Source: Glossina fuscipes (lineage: Eukaryota > Arthropoda > Insecta > Diptera > Glossinidae). Taken from it: a stretch of 64,000 bases of DNA. The notes beneath the pieces were generated by a model. The model did no database searches and was not told where the DNA came from. It saw nothing but the letters and a program-made list of their open reading frames with translations. Below, in pieces: positions 27,336 through 40,123 of this stretch. Each line of letters starts with the position of its first letter. Position 1 is the first letter of the stretch. The DNA lies in the NCBI RefSeq assembly GCF_014805625.2, contig NW_023998455.1:7392564-7456563 (forward strand). Reading direction: 5' to 3'. Position numbers and translations under genes: made by a program.

Positions 27336-29147
27336 CTGATGTCACAGAGATTTTTTATGCAAAATTGTCAATGGTATGATTGCCTCTAAAAACGTCACTT
27401 TCAAATTATCACCATTTACTTTGCCCGTGTAGTGTAGAGCGTGAAGGAACCTAAAAGCGATTTCATTGACTAACTGCCAATGAGCCAAATAACGTTTAAA
27501 GTGAAAATTGTATGAATTTTCAAAAAAATATAAATAAACAAAATTTATGTTAAAATATCGCATGCGTTTTCCGTTTAGGATTGCTTACATCATTTCCAGA
27601 TTAGCCATTCCTTTCCAACTTCCCCTATCAATAGTAATGCTAAAGAGAACCGACAACCCATTGGTTAAGGGACACGGATTTGGAATCTTGTGATTCCGTA
27701 CGTCTTGTGCTAAAGTTCAGTCACAATCTTTTGTATCTGTTCAAAACAAAGGATATTTTAATCGATATAAATGTCTTTGAAATGATATTCTCTTTAACTA
27801 ATGGTTAAAATGCTAACTAAAAGTTAAGCAAACATTGTGAAAACGGACCTTAGTTTATCGCCTCGATTTAAATGCATTAACATAAATTGCTAATAAAACT
27901 GAATTTATTTGTTGATGGTCATGTTTTGACAACAATTGTGTATAATAAACTTATTAAAACTAAGCCGCACACACATTCACACATATGCTGACAAACTGTT
28001 TCCACATATTCATTGCAAATGAAAAGAAACAAATGCGAAAAGAAGAAGACATTTTTGCCTCACAATAGAAAATTAATTTTATTTACTCTTGCAACGAAAT
28101 ACAGCAAAGAAAAAACCCAACAACAACTACAATAATAATAGTAATAATAATAATAAAATAAATTTCAAACAAACACTGAAACTAAGCAAATTCGTTTGCA
28201 TGCGTTCCGTAAAAAGAGTGTGTTATCTCTCATCAACACCGTCACCAGCGTACTAGCACAACAACACAAACATTTCGGAAGATTTTTTCGAACCGATTGT
28301 ATTCACTGACTTTATTTTCCATTATATGCATACTTGTATTAGTAAACATTTGTTTCGCTTTTCCTGCATATGTGTGTGTGTGGAATTGTATTTTATTTGT
28401 TTTGTGCTTATAGTTGGTTGGGAGGAAATTATATGTGGCGTCTAATTTTTTGTTTTTGTTTTTGCTTTTAGTTTCTCTAAAATGTGGGTGTTTTTTGTTT
28501 ACGTTTACCATGTCAGGATTTATGAAAACGATGTTCACTTGTGCTTGTGTGATTTTCTGTAATGATTGTTTTTAAGCAAACGTTGTGATGGAATGCTGTC
28601 TCTTTACAATTCACCCAAACGCGATATACTATGCGTGTACGTTTAACATGTCAAATATCGGTAATGCCTGTAATTTATTTGTTATTTTCTTTTACACCAC
28701 ACAGACGTTAATACGTTCGCTAATACGTGTATGTCTACAAAAGAGGAGAAATTTTTTTTCCTTTTTCATAATATTTAACGTATAATGATCCCAGGTAATT
28801 ATATATATGAAAATATTATGCAATTAGATGGAAAAACTAACAACACTATATATGGTTATATAATAGGAGGCAATCACGAATGCAACACTTAAAGCACTTG
28901 TTCTATATTCCACGCATTTTTATGTACTTCTTGACCCAATAAACAAATCAAAGTCAGTCGTTATGACAACAACTTTTACGTTGTGTTCTTTCTAATATTT
29001 TACGAACAAAAAAAATTTTAAAGGGACAAGTAAAACAGCTATGGTACCCACCATTAATGAGCTGCGTCATCTCACCCTTATATTCATATAAGGGCTCTTG
29101 GGCGTAAAAATGTCAGTGTAATAAATTTGATCAAAATGGTTCGATTG
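27336..29147. other. Non-coding, AT-rich
   Basis: Only short AAT/AAC tandem runs near 28110-28160 and GT-rich stretches near 28365. No gene or shared repeat recognised. Confidence 0.6.
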
Positions 29148-29357
29148 TTCGCAAGAGTAGCCGAATAGGAAAGAACCGCGACTCACATATCGTTCAAATC
29201 TCGGTGCGATAGAGTTTACTTTGGTCGCAGCTAGTGTGAGTGTTCAATCGATGCAGGCGTAACATTTACCGATTGGGTATAGTCACGGAAGGCTATAGTC
29301 ACCTCTCTATATCTTTCCATTACTTTACTTCTTTTTCTTTCTAACGGGCATCCCCTG
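29148..29357 (+). mobile_element. tRNA-derived SINE (family A)
   Basis: Both polymerase III boxes are clear: the A box TAGCCGAATAG at 29158-29168 and the B box GTTCAAATC at 29192-29200, followed by TCGGTGCGAT. The body shares GAGTTTACTTTGGTCGCAGC and TTTACCGATTGGGT with the minus-strand copies at 27115 and 42150. The end shares GGGCATCCCCTGA. It is the best copy for defining the promoter. Confidence 0.75.
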
Positions 29358-32300
29358 AAAAAAGAATGTCTTCTAAGATATGCCTTACGCTACGGAAGTT
29401 ACATAACTGAAACCTACACTATTATGGTTCAAGTTAAATACACAGTTGTGCCCGCTTTTTGAAGAGGCTTAAACTGCTTCTCAGCTACATTGCACGTTTT
29501 GTTATTGTTAATGCGAGACGCGAAGATCATAATTCCTCAATCGTTCATGGTTTTTTGAAATTCTCTTTCTATTACTCCTTCAGGTTAATCTATCTCAAAA
29601 AAATTGTTTAGTCACAAGCGCCGAATCCGTTAATTGAACGACTACAGCTTTCTAGGTTCAGTACTCTTTGCCTCAAAATATTTCTAAAAATTGAGAAGAA
29701 GACGAAAAAATTAATTCTTTTTAGTTTGCGCCATAGAGAGATAATTTGTGAACAAAAAAAAAACAAAAAATGATCTAACGAAATTTCAATTACAGCCAAT
29801 GGTTTTTATGTTGGAAATTACACGAGACGATGTTCGCAAAAAGCCAGACTCTTATCAATCCAAACCAATCAAATATCAACGGTATTGAATTAAGTTGTTT
29901 TCTATTTTTTAGATAGAGAAGAGCGAGCGTTAGAGTTAGAGAGAGAGAGAGAGGGAGAGAAAGAGAGATTATAAAATCGATATCTGGTAAAGTAATTAAG
30001 ATGCGCCAACAACAACGGCGCAACAAAAATTGAAAAGTTTTGATAAACGTTCATTAAAGCATCGCTCTCCTGCAGATGTTTCTGACTTTTACTGATTTAT
30101 CTTTATCAATGTAATTGTGTATAAGTTAAACAATACTTATTTTCCAGATAAATAGAAAAATGTGAAAATATCCATTTGACTTCTTTGAGACAAAAGAAAC
30201 TTTAAAATGCTAACAAAAAACCATAGTCATTATAATGAACGTCGTGATCATGTTGGAAGGAAATTCGAAAAATAAAATAGTGTAAAATTTTTTATTTATA
30301 TACGCTTTAAGTTTGGTTTATGTTGCGTTTTGCACTAACTCGTTATATCGTTACTAGTGATTAATGACGGCCGAGTTTAGCACGAGATAGTGACGCCAAG
30401 TGAGGATACACAAAGAGTAAGGTATAAGAAGACTTGAGCATTTTTTAGTCAATGGTATCCAATTGCTTGAAGCTTGTTGATACCAACAGCAACAAATAAA
30501 AGTGGGAAAAGGTATATTTATTAAGGCTCAATAATAAATTTTATGACAATTGATTAACAAAAATCAATAAAGATAAATATATGACGCGCCGTGAAAAATA
30601 CATATATATATATATATAAATATTCTCCTTTCTTCATTCACAACGCAGCAGCTTTGTTTTCTTGTTAAAGTCATATGCGAGCAAATAATTTTTGTGTAGA
30701 ATTTTTGAACATATTCTGCCTCAGTGTGTATAGTCGACGTTGAGTTAGCCATACATAATAACTGGATTTATTTTTGAATAATAAAGTAATTTGTTTTTCA
30801 CACAATACGGTTGCTATTGCGGCTGCTGCTGCTGCTGCTGCTGCTTCTGCCGCCGCCGCCGGAGACGAAGACGGAGAAAATATATAAATAAATTACAGCT
30901 CAGTGTTGTTGGCTAATGTTGTTTGCCTTTTGGCAAATCCTGTTTTTAAAGCCACATTTATTATTATTAATAATAAATATTACAAATTTTTAACTTAATC
31001 TTAACATCTCTTTGAATCGTTTTCTTTCTCCTTTCTTCTTTACTTATTTAGCAAAAATATTTTTCAATTTCAGAAAATAAATTTTACTATAATAGTGGCA
31101 GTAGTGGTAGTAGTGGTAGTGGTAGCCAAACTTTTAAAAGATTTATAGTTAATATAAAATGAATTTTAGAAGTTTTTCATTTAACAACGGAATACAAATC
31201 TTCACTTAAATTGAAAATTATTATTATAAAGTTATAATAATATATCTTACTTTTCAATTTTTGACAATATTCAGTTTGTTAATGATAAGCAAAGCAAAAT
31301 TGAAGCCCAACAAGTTTGTTGCTTAAGTCTTTTTCATTTCCTTTTTATATCGTTTTTTGTCATATGTTTTTCAATGTTTTGTTGGATCTGTTCAGCCGAT
31401 TGAATAAGTAAAACTCTTATGCAAACATAAACACAAACACACACACAGACAGAGAAAATCTGTAAGTCATTCTATAATAATCCGTTAGTTTTCACACTGA
31501 ACACGTATAGGTACGCATGCGCACATATTCCATACGTACACAAATGCATAATTTATTTATTAAACAGCTTTGCAATCATAAGTATTGTATAAATGATAAG
31601 CATTTTATTCTTTTCTCTTTCTATTGATTTCTTTTTTTTTTCTTTTGTAAAGAAAAAAAAAAAAAAACACAAACGAAAATCAATAAGGCAAAGCGCTTAG
31701 TATAAATTCATAATCTGGGAACATAAGTTTAATGGCTGCTTAACGATTTTGTATTCCGATGTTTTTCTTTTGCTTTTCAATTTTTTTTTTTTCCTCGTTT
31801 TTTTCTTTGGCCTCTCTCATTCAAACAAACACTTGTTATCGTCAGTAACCCCAGTGTTCAAAACTTTAGCTAACGCTTTTGCTGAATGATAGCTGATGTT
31901 ATTGTTGTTACCTGCAAGTGTCTACTTTATCTGTGCTGCATCTCCTGGGGTTTTCAGAGTGCTCTCCATTGATCAGCAGCTATTAACGGCAGTTTTCTTT
32001 TCTTCTTTATTTAATATCATCGGGATACTGTTTTTCTTTTCTTTTTTTTTTTCTTTTTTTCTCAAAAAATAATTTATTAAATTGTTTTCGTCTTTTTCTT
32101 TCACAATCAAACGAGTGTGGCTTACGGCATTTGCGACTGTGATTGTTGTTATTGTCATAATTTTTGAGTGAATAGAAAGCGACTTCATCTTCACCTCTTG
32201 GAAAATTATGAAAATAACACACTTAAAGCTATTTCAAAGAGGGAAAACAAATAAATTATAATAAAATAAAATCTGTTGCTTAAATTAATTTGAAGAAGAA

Positions 32301-33543
32301 AGCCGAAGGAGACCTAATAAACATATGAAATAAACTTAATTCCCATCTCTCTCTCTATCCATTTCATCAAATCTAATTACATAAACGACTAATTCATCAA
32401 TAGGCTCTGGCTCTGGCCACGAAGTATACGCAACTAAACACGCTAGTCTGATATATTCCATCATCTTCTTTGAGAGGCTTTCAAACACCCTTTCGCAACT
32501 ATATTCAAAAAGAGATTTACAAGAGCAGCCTATTGCTCTCGAACTTGTTAAAGAGTTTGATCATCACGATATTCATTTTTTGTGTTCGCACCTTCACAAA
32601 AGTTTGCCAAAATTATTGATTTTCATGAGGAAATCCGATGAGATTTGTGCGAAATGTTTTTTAAGTCTAAAGTTTTGTTATAAGTTTTTTCTTTTATGTC
32701 TTGCGGATGAGACAATGGGAAAAACTGATCTCTCCCAATATATCAGAAAAAAAGAGAATTGAAGAGAAGATCGACGTAAACAGCGTCACTCTCTTTTCAC
32801 CACTAAACCCAATCAACGACGGAAAAAATCAAGATTAGAATATTTGCGAGAGCCCCGCCTAAGTTTTACACAATACAGCAATAGATCCTGTCTACTTGCA
32901 ATTCTGCAAACCTTTTAATAAAAGAATAGATATAAATATTCCATAATATTGAGTAGGCGTGGCCTATATTGTTCATATATATACGATTTATTTACGATTA
33001 TCTATCTATCGTTAAGTCACACATTCCTTATGGTTGCCTTCTGGAAGAAACAATCACTTGCAGCGGAAAAGAATCGAATTCATTGACATCTCATCACATC
33101 GTCTCGTTTTATTTATTTCCATCGTCCATCTAGATCGGATGGCACCAGAGAAAACATTTGAATAAAAGAAGCAAAAAATGTGTGTGCGCCACGAACAGTA
33201 TCTTTGGCACCCTTCGCTTCATGTGTGAAATTTCAAATAAATTCTCTGCACCTTAAGCGAGAACGTACGCCAAGTATCATCTTCCTTTTGAAAACTTTGC
33301 GGCCGCGAAAATTCGAGAAGCAAATTATCGACAGACCGATGGATTGTACTAAGTCAGCTCATAATTTTACGCTGATGAAGAACGTGACTATTTTGCGACA
33401 TCTTCGATGCATACATTTTGGGGTTGCATGTGAAAGAACAAATTTAATATATCTACACTCTTCGCTGGTGGCTCGAAGAAGATTTTCCCCACACACACAC
33501 ACAGCTTACACGAAAAATCTCTAAAATTATTTTTTTTACTATC
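29358..33543. other. Non-coding, with short (GA)n and (CTG)n tracts
   Basis: (GA)n lies at about 29938-29955, (TA)n near 30602-30618, and the CTG/CCG tract at 30822. T-rich runs are common at 31.6-32.1 kb. Frames are no longer than 114 codons and show no family signature. Confidence 0.55.
30822..30862. repeat. (CTG)n followed by (CCG)n tract
   Basis: About eight CTG units run into CTTCTG and five CCG units. It is an unusually GC-rich spot in this window and is not in an extended open frame. Confidence 0.95.
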
Positions 33544-33567
33544 AAAAAAAAAAAAAAAAAAAAAAAA
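33544..33567. repeat. Poly-A run of 24
   Basis: It follows T-rich sequence and is the source of the poly-Phe part of a 151-codon minus-strand frame. Comparable A runs lie at 11464-11487, 54717-54740 and 61759-61783. Confidence 0.95.
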
Positions 33568-34256
33568 TTCTTCGTTTTTTACAAAGCAAAAATTAACTGA
33601 AAAACACCAACACCTGAATGTAAAAGTAAACCAGTGTAAAAAATGCAAGTAAAAATAAAAGCAAATATTTTGTAAACATGTAACATCTCTGATGATAGAT
33701 CTAATAACAACAACATTCACAGCAGCTACAACAACAACGCAAGCTACAACATCAACAGAAGCTATTATATATCGATAAATGCTGGCGGGGAGGGCAATAA
33801 CTATTGGATGCTGGCTGTGATACCATAATCTTTGATAAAACATCGAATTTCATCGGCTCATGCGTTTGGAAATTGTGGCAGCTAAAGAGAGCTTATAACA
33901 CTTATAAGAATGAATCTCTTATTCCGGCATATTGATTTCTAATATACAAACATACGCACCTGCTTGCGCGTACACATTTGCTGAAATTATTTTATAAAAA
34001 ATAAAAAAGAAGGCATGAGCACCTGAAACATTTGGGTTTGTTGGTTTGTTGGTTTGTGATTGCGTAGACCAAACGGCTTCTGGGTACTATGGGTAACATG
34101 AATTTTCACATTAAATTCAATCTTATTGAACGAACAGGTGAAGTTGTTTCGTTGTTTATTTATATTGTAAGTGTTGTTGTTTGTGCTGCTGCCATTAATG
34201 CTTAACATTGCTGATGATGTTAACACCAACCAACCAACTAACTCACTTTCAGTCGC

Positions 34257-34291
<35 letters not shown>

Positions 34292-34295
34292 CCAT
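34257..34295. repeat. (CAT)n microsatellite
   Basis: About twelve CAT units. The reverse strand reads poly-Met, which produces a spurious 103-codon frame. Confidence 0.95.
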
Positions 34296-34566
34296 CAAGC
34301 TTTAGCATCGCAAACATAACGCAAACATAAGTCAGCACCTGTGCAATTGTAGACATCAGCAGTAGCTGTAGCAGTAGCTTGTAATCGTCGTGCTAGTGCT
34401 GACAATTGCAGCAAATGTATATATATATATATACATACATATGTTTGTGTGTTTTTATTTACGCGCGGCGGTGTTAGACCATAAACCCCAAAACCAAATC
34501 ACTAAACTTTATATATGTAGACTATAATTTCGGTTTAAGTGCCTCAGAAATGCGTAACAATTTCAT

Positions 34567-34650
34567 CTTGTTGTTGTCGCCATCGTTGCCGTTACTGTTG
34601 TTGTTGTTATTGCTGTTGTTGTTGTTGTTGTTGCTATTGTTTGTTGCCGT
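34567..34650. repeat. (GTT)n-rich tract
   Basis: Multiple GTT runs are interrupted by GCC, ATT and CTA. It is typical of fly non-coding DNA, and nothing coding is evident. Confidence 0.9.
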
Positions 34651-37600
34651 TGTGGTTCGGTAGCTTGCAATTTTTTCTACAAAATTTTTCTTATTTCTCC
34701 ACTAAATGAGACGCAACTAAGCTTTTTGAATCATGTTTCAATTTATCTCCCAACGCTTTACGGCACCTTACGTCAATTGCGGTAAAAGCTACGCTATCAA
34801 CGTCTATAACCAGAGAAAGAGCAAACACGATTATTAGCAAGATGGTGCCTGCCTTTTGAGTATGGAATCAAACAGTTGAGACATCAAACAATTCTGAAGA
34901 TGTAAGAAACACGTATTTAAAGTCATGTCATCGTCACGAAATCTTGCCAGATATTTCGCAGTTTTTGAAAACCAATTAAAATTGGAATCTCCAGAGACGT
35001 GTAGGGTGCTCAATTTTAAGTTTTGCTTGGCTTTGGGTTGTTTTTTTTCTTCTATTTCGCTGCATTTTTAATACGTTGGTGTGGATTCGTTGTTGTTTGC
35101 TTAGACATTTCTTTGCTTTTTTTTATTTTCAATTTGTTAAAATTGTTTAAATAAATTCCTTTGTGTATATACGTATGCTTGCGTTTGTAATAACAAACTA
35201 CAATTTGTGTTTTTTTTTTTTTTTATAATTTTTACTTGATATTTTTTTGTTTTTTTTTTGCTCGTTTATTTTTGTCGAGTTTTTTCTTTCAATTTGGCCT
35301 GAATTGTTTATGTGTGTGATGAATATCACGATAATTTATAGAAAATACATAAAACCGATGAACACTTGATTGTGCGAAAGAATTTTGTAATGTTATTAAA
35401 GAATTCTTTTTCTTTTTTCAACAAAGAAGAAAAAATTAAATCCTTCCTAATCGGTACCCTAGATACAAATCAATAAATCATATCTATATTCCCTTGCAAA
35501 GATAATTACATATTTCTCCACTAGGTTGAGATCATCTCACTCCTCTCGCTTTCTTACTTTCTAGCTCACCATCACCCTGTCATAGTTATATCGAAAAAAT
35601 ATACATTTATAATGTTGTTATGCAAAACTGCTTTGTTTGCGTATTATTCCTAGTATTTCGTACATTAACGTCCCGCCACTGGATTGTGAAAAGCATAGGA
35701 TTTTATGTACGAAGTTAGACAAAGTATTTACGGATTCACAGACTTACGAGACTCATTTACAGCAATTTGAAGCTAATCTGTTAAATCACGGAGATGAACG
35801 CCCAAATCCTTTAAATCGACTCGTTTCCTTTAAGGCCACGATTTTGTTCTACTATCGACAGTAGATCCTTTGGTTGTTGAGCCTTCAAACTCAGACAGTT
35901 TACGCCAATGTTTTTATTAAACTCGCTCGTTGCATTCTCTCTTATTTGACGCCTGGATGTTTTCATTAGCTGCGCACTGCACTCAAAGCACAAGCCTACG
36001 GCATGACGTAAACTGAGAACAACAAACGTTCTCTAGGGTTATCACTCACAAACTACGATAGATGTATCATCAAAACTTTAACGAACGACAAAAATGAAGA
36101 TAGTTTTCTTACTTATACTTACTGTCGTTACTATTGTATGTGTAACCGATGAAGACAAAATAAAGACATTAACTTATGCAGACTGGCGAATAATAACTCG
36201 CGAACCGTTGGAAGATCGTATTTATCGAATTCGGTTGTTCTTAACAAAGCCTTATGTTCGTCTTTCATTTTAACAACAAAAAGCACAAATAAGAAAGCGA
36301 AGGGGCTTGGCGAACCGCCCTTGCATAGCAGTGTATAACATATGCATGCGAGCACTTGTGTCCTTTACGCCGCATTACGATTCATCAATCGGTTCAATTT
36401 GTCATGTTAAATAGGGTAACATACTAACAATATACGTCTTACGGCTGCATTCTTCTCTTCCCCAACTTTCTTTCCTCCTACATCTGTTTATTGATATTGA
36501 TGAAGAAATTAATTGATTTTAATAAGCCTCCACTTATGACTGACTCCACCCTCGGAGTAACTATTCGGCTTAGCGAATTTAATTATTCATTAAAAAAAAA
36601 AAATACATATCACAAAAAAGGAAAAAAAAAATATGACACAACTCTTAGCTGACTTTGTCGAATCAATTCAATCGTATCTATTAATCCTAGTTTAAGAGTT
36701 TAACGAATAAACAACCAACAAATGCGTTCATACATAATTGTATAGAAAATTCCATTAATCATGTCTCTAATTGACCACTCCTTGTAAACTGTGGCATTAA
36801 TTTTAAATGTATTCCATAATCAAGCCAAAAAAAAAAAAAATAAATAATAATAATAATAATAAAAACCAAGCAACGGAATAGAAAAACTTTAAAATGAAGC
36901 ATTTGAAATGTAAACTTAAAGCCATATCTGTTAACAAAGTTGGTAAAGAAAAAAAAAAACACGCGCTCTATCAATAATTTGCAATGATAAATAGCCTGCG
37001 CATGCTTGCATATGCATGTACACGCACTACACAAGAGATCTTTATCCAAAACTCTCAGGGTTGCCATTACTGACTGACTACAACCGCTGAGGCCTACATA
37101 CATCACTTGTGCTTGACTAAGATGCGATTTGCAAGTCCTGTCTGCTAGAAACCGTTGAAGAATAGTACTAAGAGAATTTCCGTAAGCTTGAAGCGAATTT
37201 GGAATATGCAGCAAATAATGAGCAAAAATTTCTCTAGTCGATCAAAAGCAATTTTTTCGCTACAGACTCGTTCGGTAAAATATGTGAATTAGGCCGATTG
37301 CTAATTATCGTTTTTCAATCAGAGCAAATCATGGCATGTACTTCGCCATATTCATCATTAGTATTTTCCTCCTCAGTCGCTTATTCTTAGGAAAGCCGAA
37401 CCATATGCCTCTACCAGTTTATCAGTTACAAAGTGTTAGTTTCTTAGTTAGAAATGATTTGCTTTGTATATGCGATGTGCTATATCCAACACGATGAGCT
37501 ATATTGCACCATTCTTTGGTAAGCGTGATTGCTTTGAGTTTTTTGGGGAAAACCATGAATAGACAGATAAGGCCAAAGTTAGTTTAATGGAAAACCTTAA

Positions 37601-39526
37601 GGGATAATCCGAAGCCTATTTCCAGTGGTTCTGAACACAAATAACACAACAGCAACAATAATTCCACAAGAACTAACTGCCGGCTGAATTTGTTAATCGA
37701 AAAACTGTTTCTATGATTACAAAACTGCTTTTCAAAGTATGTGTTTTCCATTGTACACTTTTCTAGCATTACTTGGTGTTTTCACACTTTGCTTTTCCTT
37801 TAGCATACTTGCAAGGTGTTGAAGGTGTTATAATGTGAAATCAATGCTTACTTACGCACAAGCATGTGTGTTGGAGAAAAACCAGGCAAACAATTTTAAA
37901 ATGTCTAAATTTGGTATCGCAACACAGTCACCTGTATGTGCATATATTAAATTATTTTTGCTGCAAACACAAATCAAAATCTTACAAAAGCCCTAAAGAA
38001 CTGCTTTAAGCCAAATACTAACCAATAATGTAGATTATATATATTTTTTTTTAAACAATCTATCTATAAACTAATCTAATTTATAGGCTTGTCAGACAAG
38101 CAAGATTACATCTTGGCAAAGTCTATAACTGTCAAGTCCATCTAATTTTGGCTAATTAATCAAAAACGATCAAATATATCCATCGCGGCAGATATAAGCA
38201 AAAAATTTCAAAAGTTTAATGCAACAACTTTTTCTCCTTCTCTACCACCCATAATCCTTACCGAGTAAATCGAGCAGTTGATGCCGAACGAAATGCTATT
38301 CCTATCGTCAAATCTCAGTTGGTTAGTTAATTAGTATTAGTTGTTGTTGTTGTTGTTACAAGAAGCAAGAAAAAAGTTATTATTTCGTTTTTAAAATCGG
38401 GAAGCGTACGAATAAAAGCGAGTCGGCGCCATAAAATTTGAACTTTGAACGGACGATATTGCCATCATTTAGTCGTTGTTCGGCAAGAGATCCATATCAT
38501 AGAAATTGTGAAAGTGTTCAAAAAAAGGCTGCAATTGCAAGTGACTCATAGAGTTATTGCAAGCATTGACAAAACAAAGGCATTTACGGATAGTCATAGT
38601 CATAGTCGTCTTCCAATTTTAATGGCCCATGAAGTAAATAAATAAATTTGTTTAATATGCTCTGTGTCAAGCTGTCTGCAGACTGAGTTTCATTCTTATA
38701 CGCAGTCGACGAATATCTTAGTGCATAGAAAACATAAATATATGTTGTGTGTATCCTGCATATTTTACTGAGAACATAAATTATTACATTTAAAACTATT
38801 TTTGCAGACCGCTCCATACAACACCAAATAAAATTTATAATTTACTTCAATACACGTATTAGCGAAAATATTCATTTTTTGGTTTGTTTGGTCTTTCTGT
38901 AGCTTGCTCTCTTACACCATCAACTTGACATATGTCTACATTTGACCGGCGTTACACACAACGCATACATAACAGCCGGCCGCCAAGCAAACAGATAGGC
39001 AAGCATGCATGCCGTGCATTTCTTGGGGTCTTTGGTGTATATTAAGTAATCGTTTATTTTGCGGATTTGGATAAATTGATTTCTGTCATTTATGTTTTCG
39101 GTTTTCTGCCTCTTTTTTTCTTCGCTTTGTGTCTCGGTTTAAAGCTTAGCGAATGTCACTCAAATGTATGTGTGACCACAAAAAATGCATATATATGTTT
39201 ATATATATGTATACATATATAAATAATTGAAGAAAGAAAAAGAAGCATAAAAACTAAGCGATTTTATTTAGGCCACAAAATTTTTTCGTCGTCTTTCTTT
39301 GGGAACCGACATTTGTTAAATGCAGTCAGTGCCTGCATATTCTTTGCGAGGGAAAATTAATTATATGCATTGTGGACATGCAAGATTTACTGCTACAATT
39401 TACCAAACGTGTTTATACTTTGTCAGCCATATGTCATTAAGATTTATTTAAGTCAGACTAATAAAAAACTATATATATATATATATATATATATGTATAA
39501 AATAATTTTTTTTCTTTTTTTTACAG

Positions 39527-39619
39527 AATTTATTAATTTTTGTGATTCGCGTACTGAACCACCTCTTCAATCCTAGCAGTAATTATTTGCTGTTATTTTT
39601 ATTCTATGTCTTGGCCTAA
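39527..39619 (+). other. 5' UTR part of exon 1, with splice acceptor and a five-codon uORF
   Basis: A 16-nt pyrimidine run broken by nothing but the final ACAG ends at 39526, making a good acceptor. This implies that transcription starts in an upstream non-coding exon I cannot locate. The 93-nt segment contains a single ATG at 39606, reading MSWPK then TGA at 39621-39623. That TGA overlaps the main ATG (39620-39622). An in-frame TAA at 39617-39619 closes the main frame upstream. Confidence 0.65.
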
Positions 39620-39802
39620 ATGATTGGCACCGATGAGATGTCATCCACTGGCATGGATATCAGTGAATCATTTCGTCCGGAGGATATATCGAAAACTGAT
39701 TTTTTCGATTTCGTTACCGCCCCCGATATGGGCCTGGGTTTAGGTGTTAATTTACACCATCATCACAGTCATCAACAGCACCATCATCACCACCACCACC
39801 AA

Positions 39803-39846
<44 letters not shown>

Positions 39847-40123
39847 ACACACAAATCAACATAATCAACATCACCACTCGCATCATCATCATCACCCGCA
39901 CCATCATCATGGCAGCCAGCAACAGCATCATCCATCTGCCGGCGATAACAGTTCAATGACTCACGATAGCGGTGGCGGCGGTGGCGGTGTTGGGAGCACA
40001 AATAATGGTAGTGGTAACAGTACTAATAACACTTCAGATCGTGTCGATCCTCATGGCGACAACACCGGTATTAGCGATGCCAATAGGGTCACTGTTAGTG
40101 ATGCCGCTCTACAAGGTTATGAG
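39620..40123 (+). CDS. Coding exon 1 (residues 1-168), His/Gln/Gly-rich N terminus
   Basis: It opens with the start ATG and ends at a consensus donor, GAG|GTAAGT, after a complete codon (phase 0), so residue 168 is Glu in GYE. The first 44 residues are non-repetitive ([11 protein letters not shown]) and look constrained. They are followed by alternating His runs, 14 Gln (twelve CAG then two CAA codons), more His, and a six-Gly run. Reading on past the donor gives only a short Phe/Val stretch encoded by poly-T, which supports the exon end. Met7 and Met12 are possible alternative starts, since the -3 base of the first ATG is T rather than the favoured A. Confidence 0.88.

Larger units (their letters stand above)
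33568..39526. other. 5' flank of the zinc-finger gene, probably containing part of its upstream intron
   Basis: The acceptor at 39526 means that this DNA, at least its right part, is probably transcribed as the intron preceding the start-codon exon. It has CAT, GTT and TAA microsatellites and a (TA)n run at 39470-39495 just before the polypyrimidine tract. No first exon or core promoter could be identified with confidence. Confidence 0.5.

Noticed and set aside
29148..29210. Polymerase III A and B boxes suggesting a tRNA gene
   Set aside because: The same head recurs with a common non-tRNA body at many places and lacks a paired acceptor stem, so it is a SINE head rather than a functional tRNA.
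33180..33524. 114-codon plus-strand frame
   Set aside because: Random composition ending in a CA repeat, with no domain and no splicing or promoter context.
33388..33843. 151-codon minus-strand open frame
   Set aside because: It includes a poly-Phe from the 24-A run and random hydrophobic sequence, with no recognisable protein features or splice context.
35637..35864. 75-codon frame with protein-like composition (FTDSQTYETHLQQFEANLLN)
   Set aside because: Composition is less biased than in most frames, but there is no family match I recognise, no splice partners and no repeat copy. Kept only as a note that a remote transposon fragment is possible.
36759..37214. 151-codon minus-strand open frame
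   Set aside because: The C-terminal half is poly-Phe and poly-Ile from TAA and A runs. The N-terminal half resembles no family.
39747..40001. Antisense 84-codon frame with poly-Ala over exon 1
   Set aside because: It is a shadow of the CAG/CAC repeats in the true coding strand.
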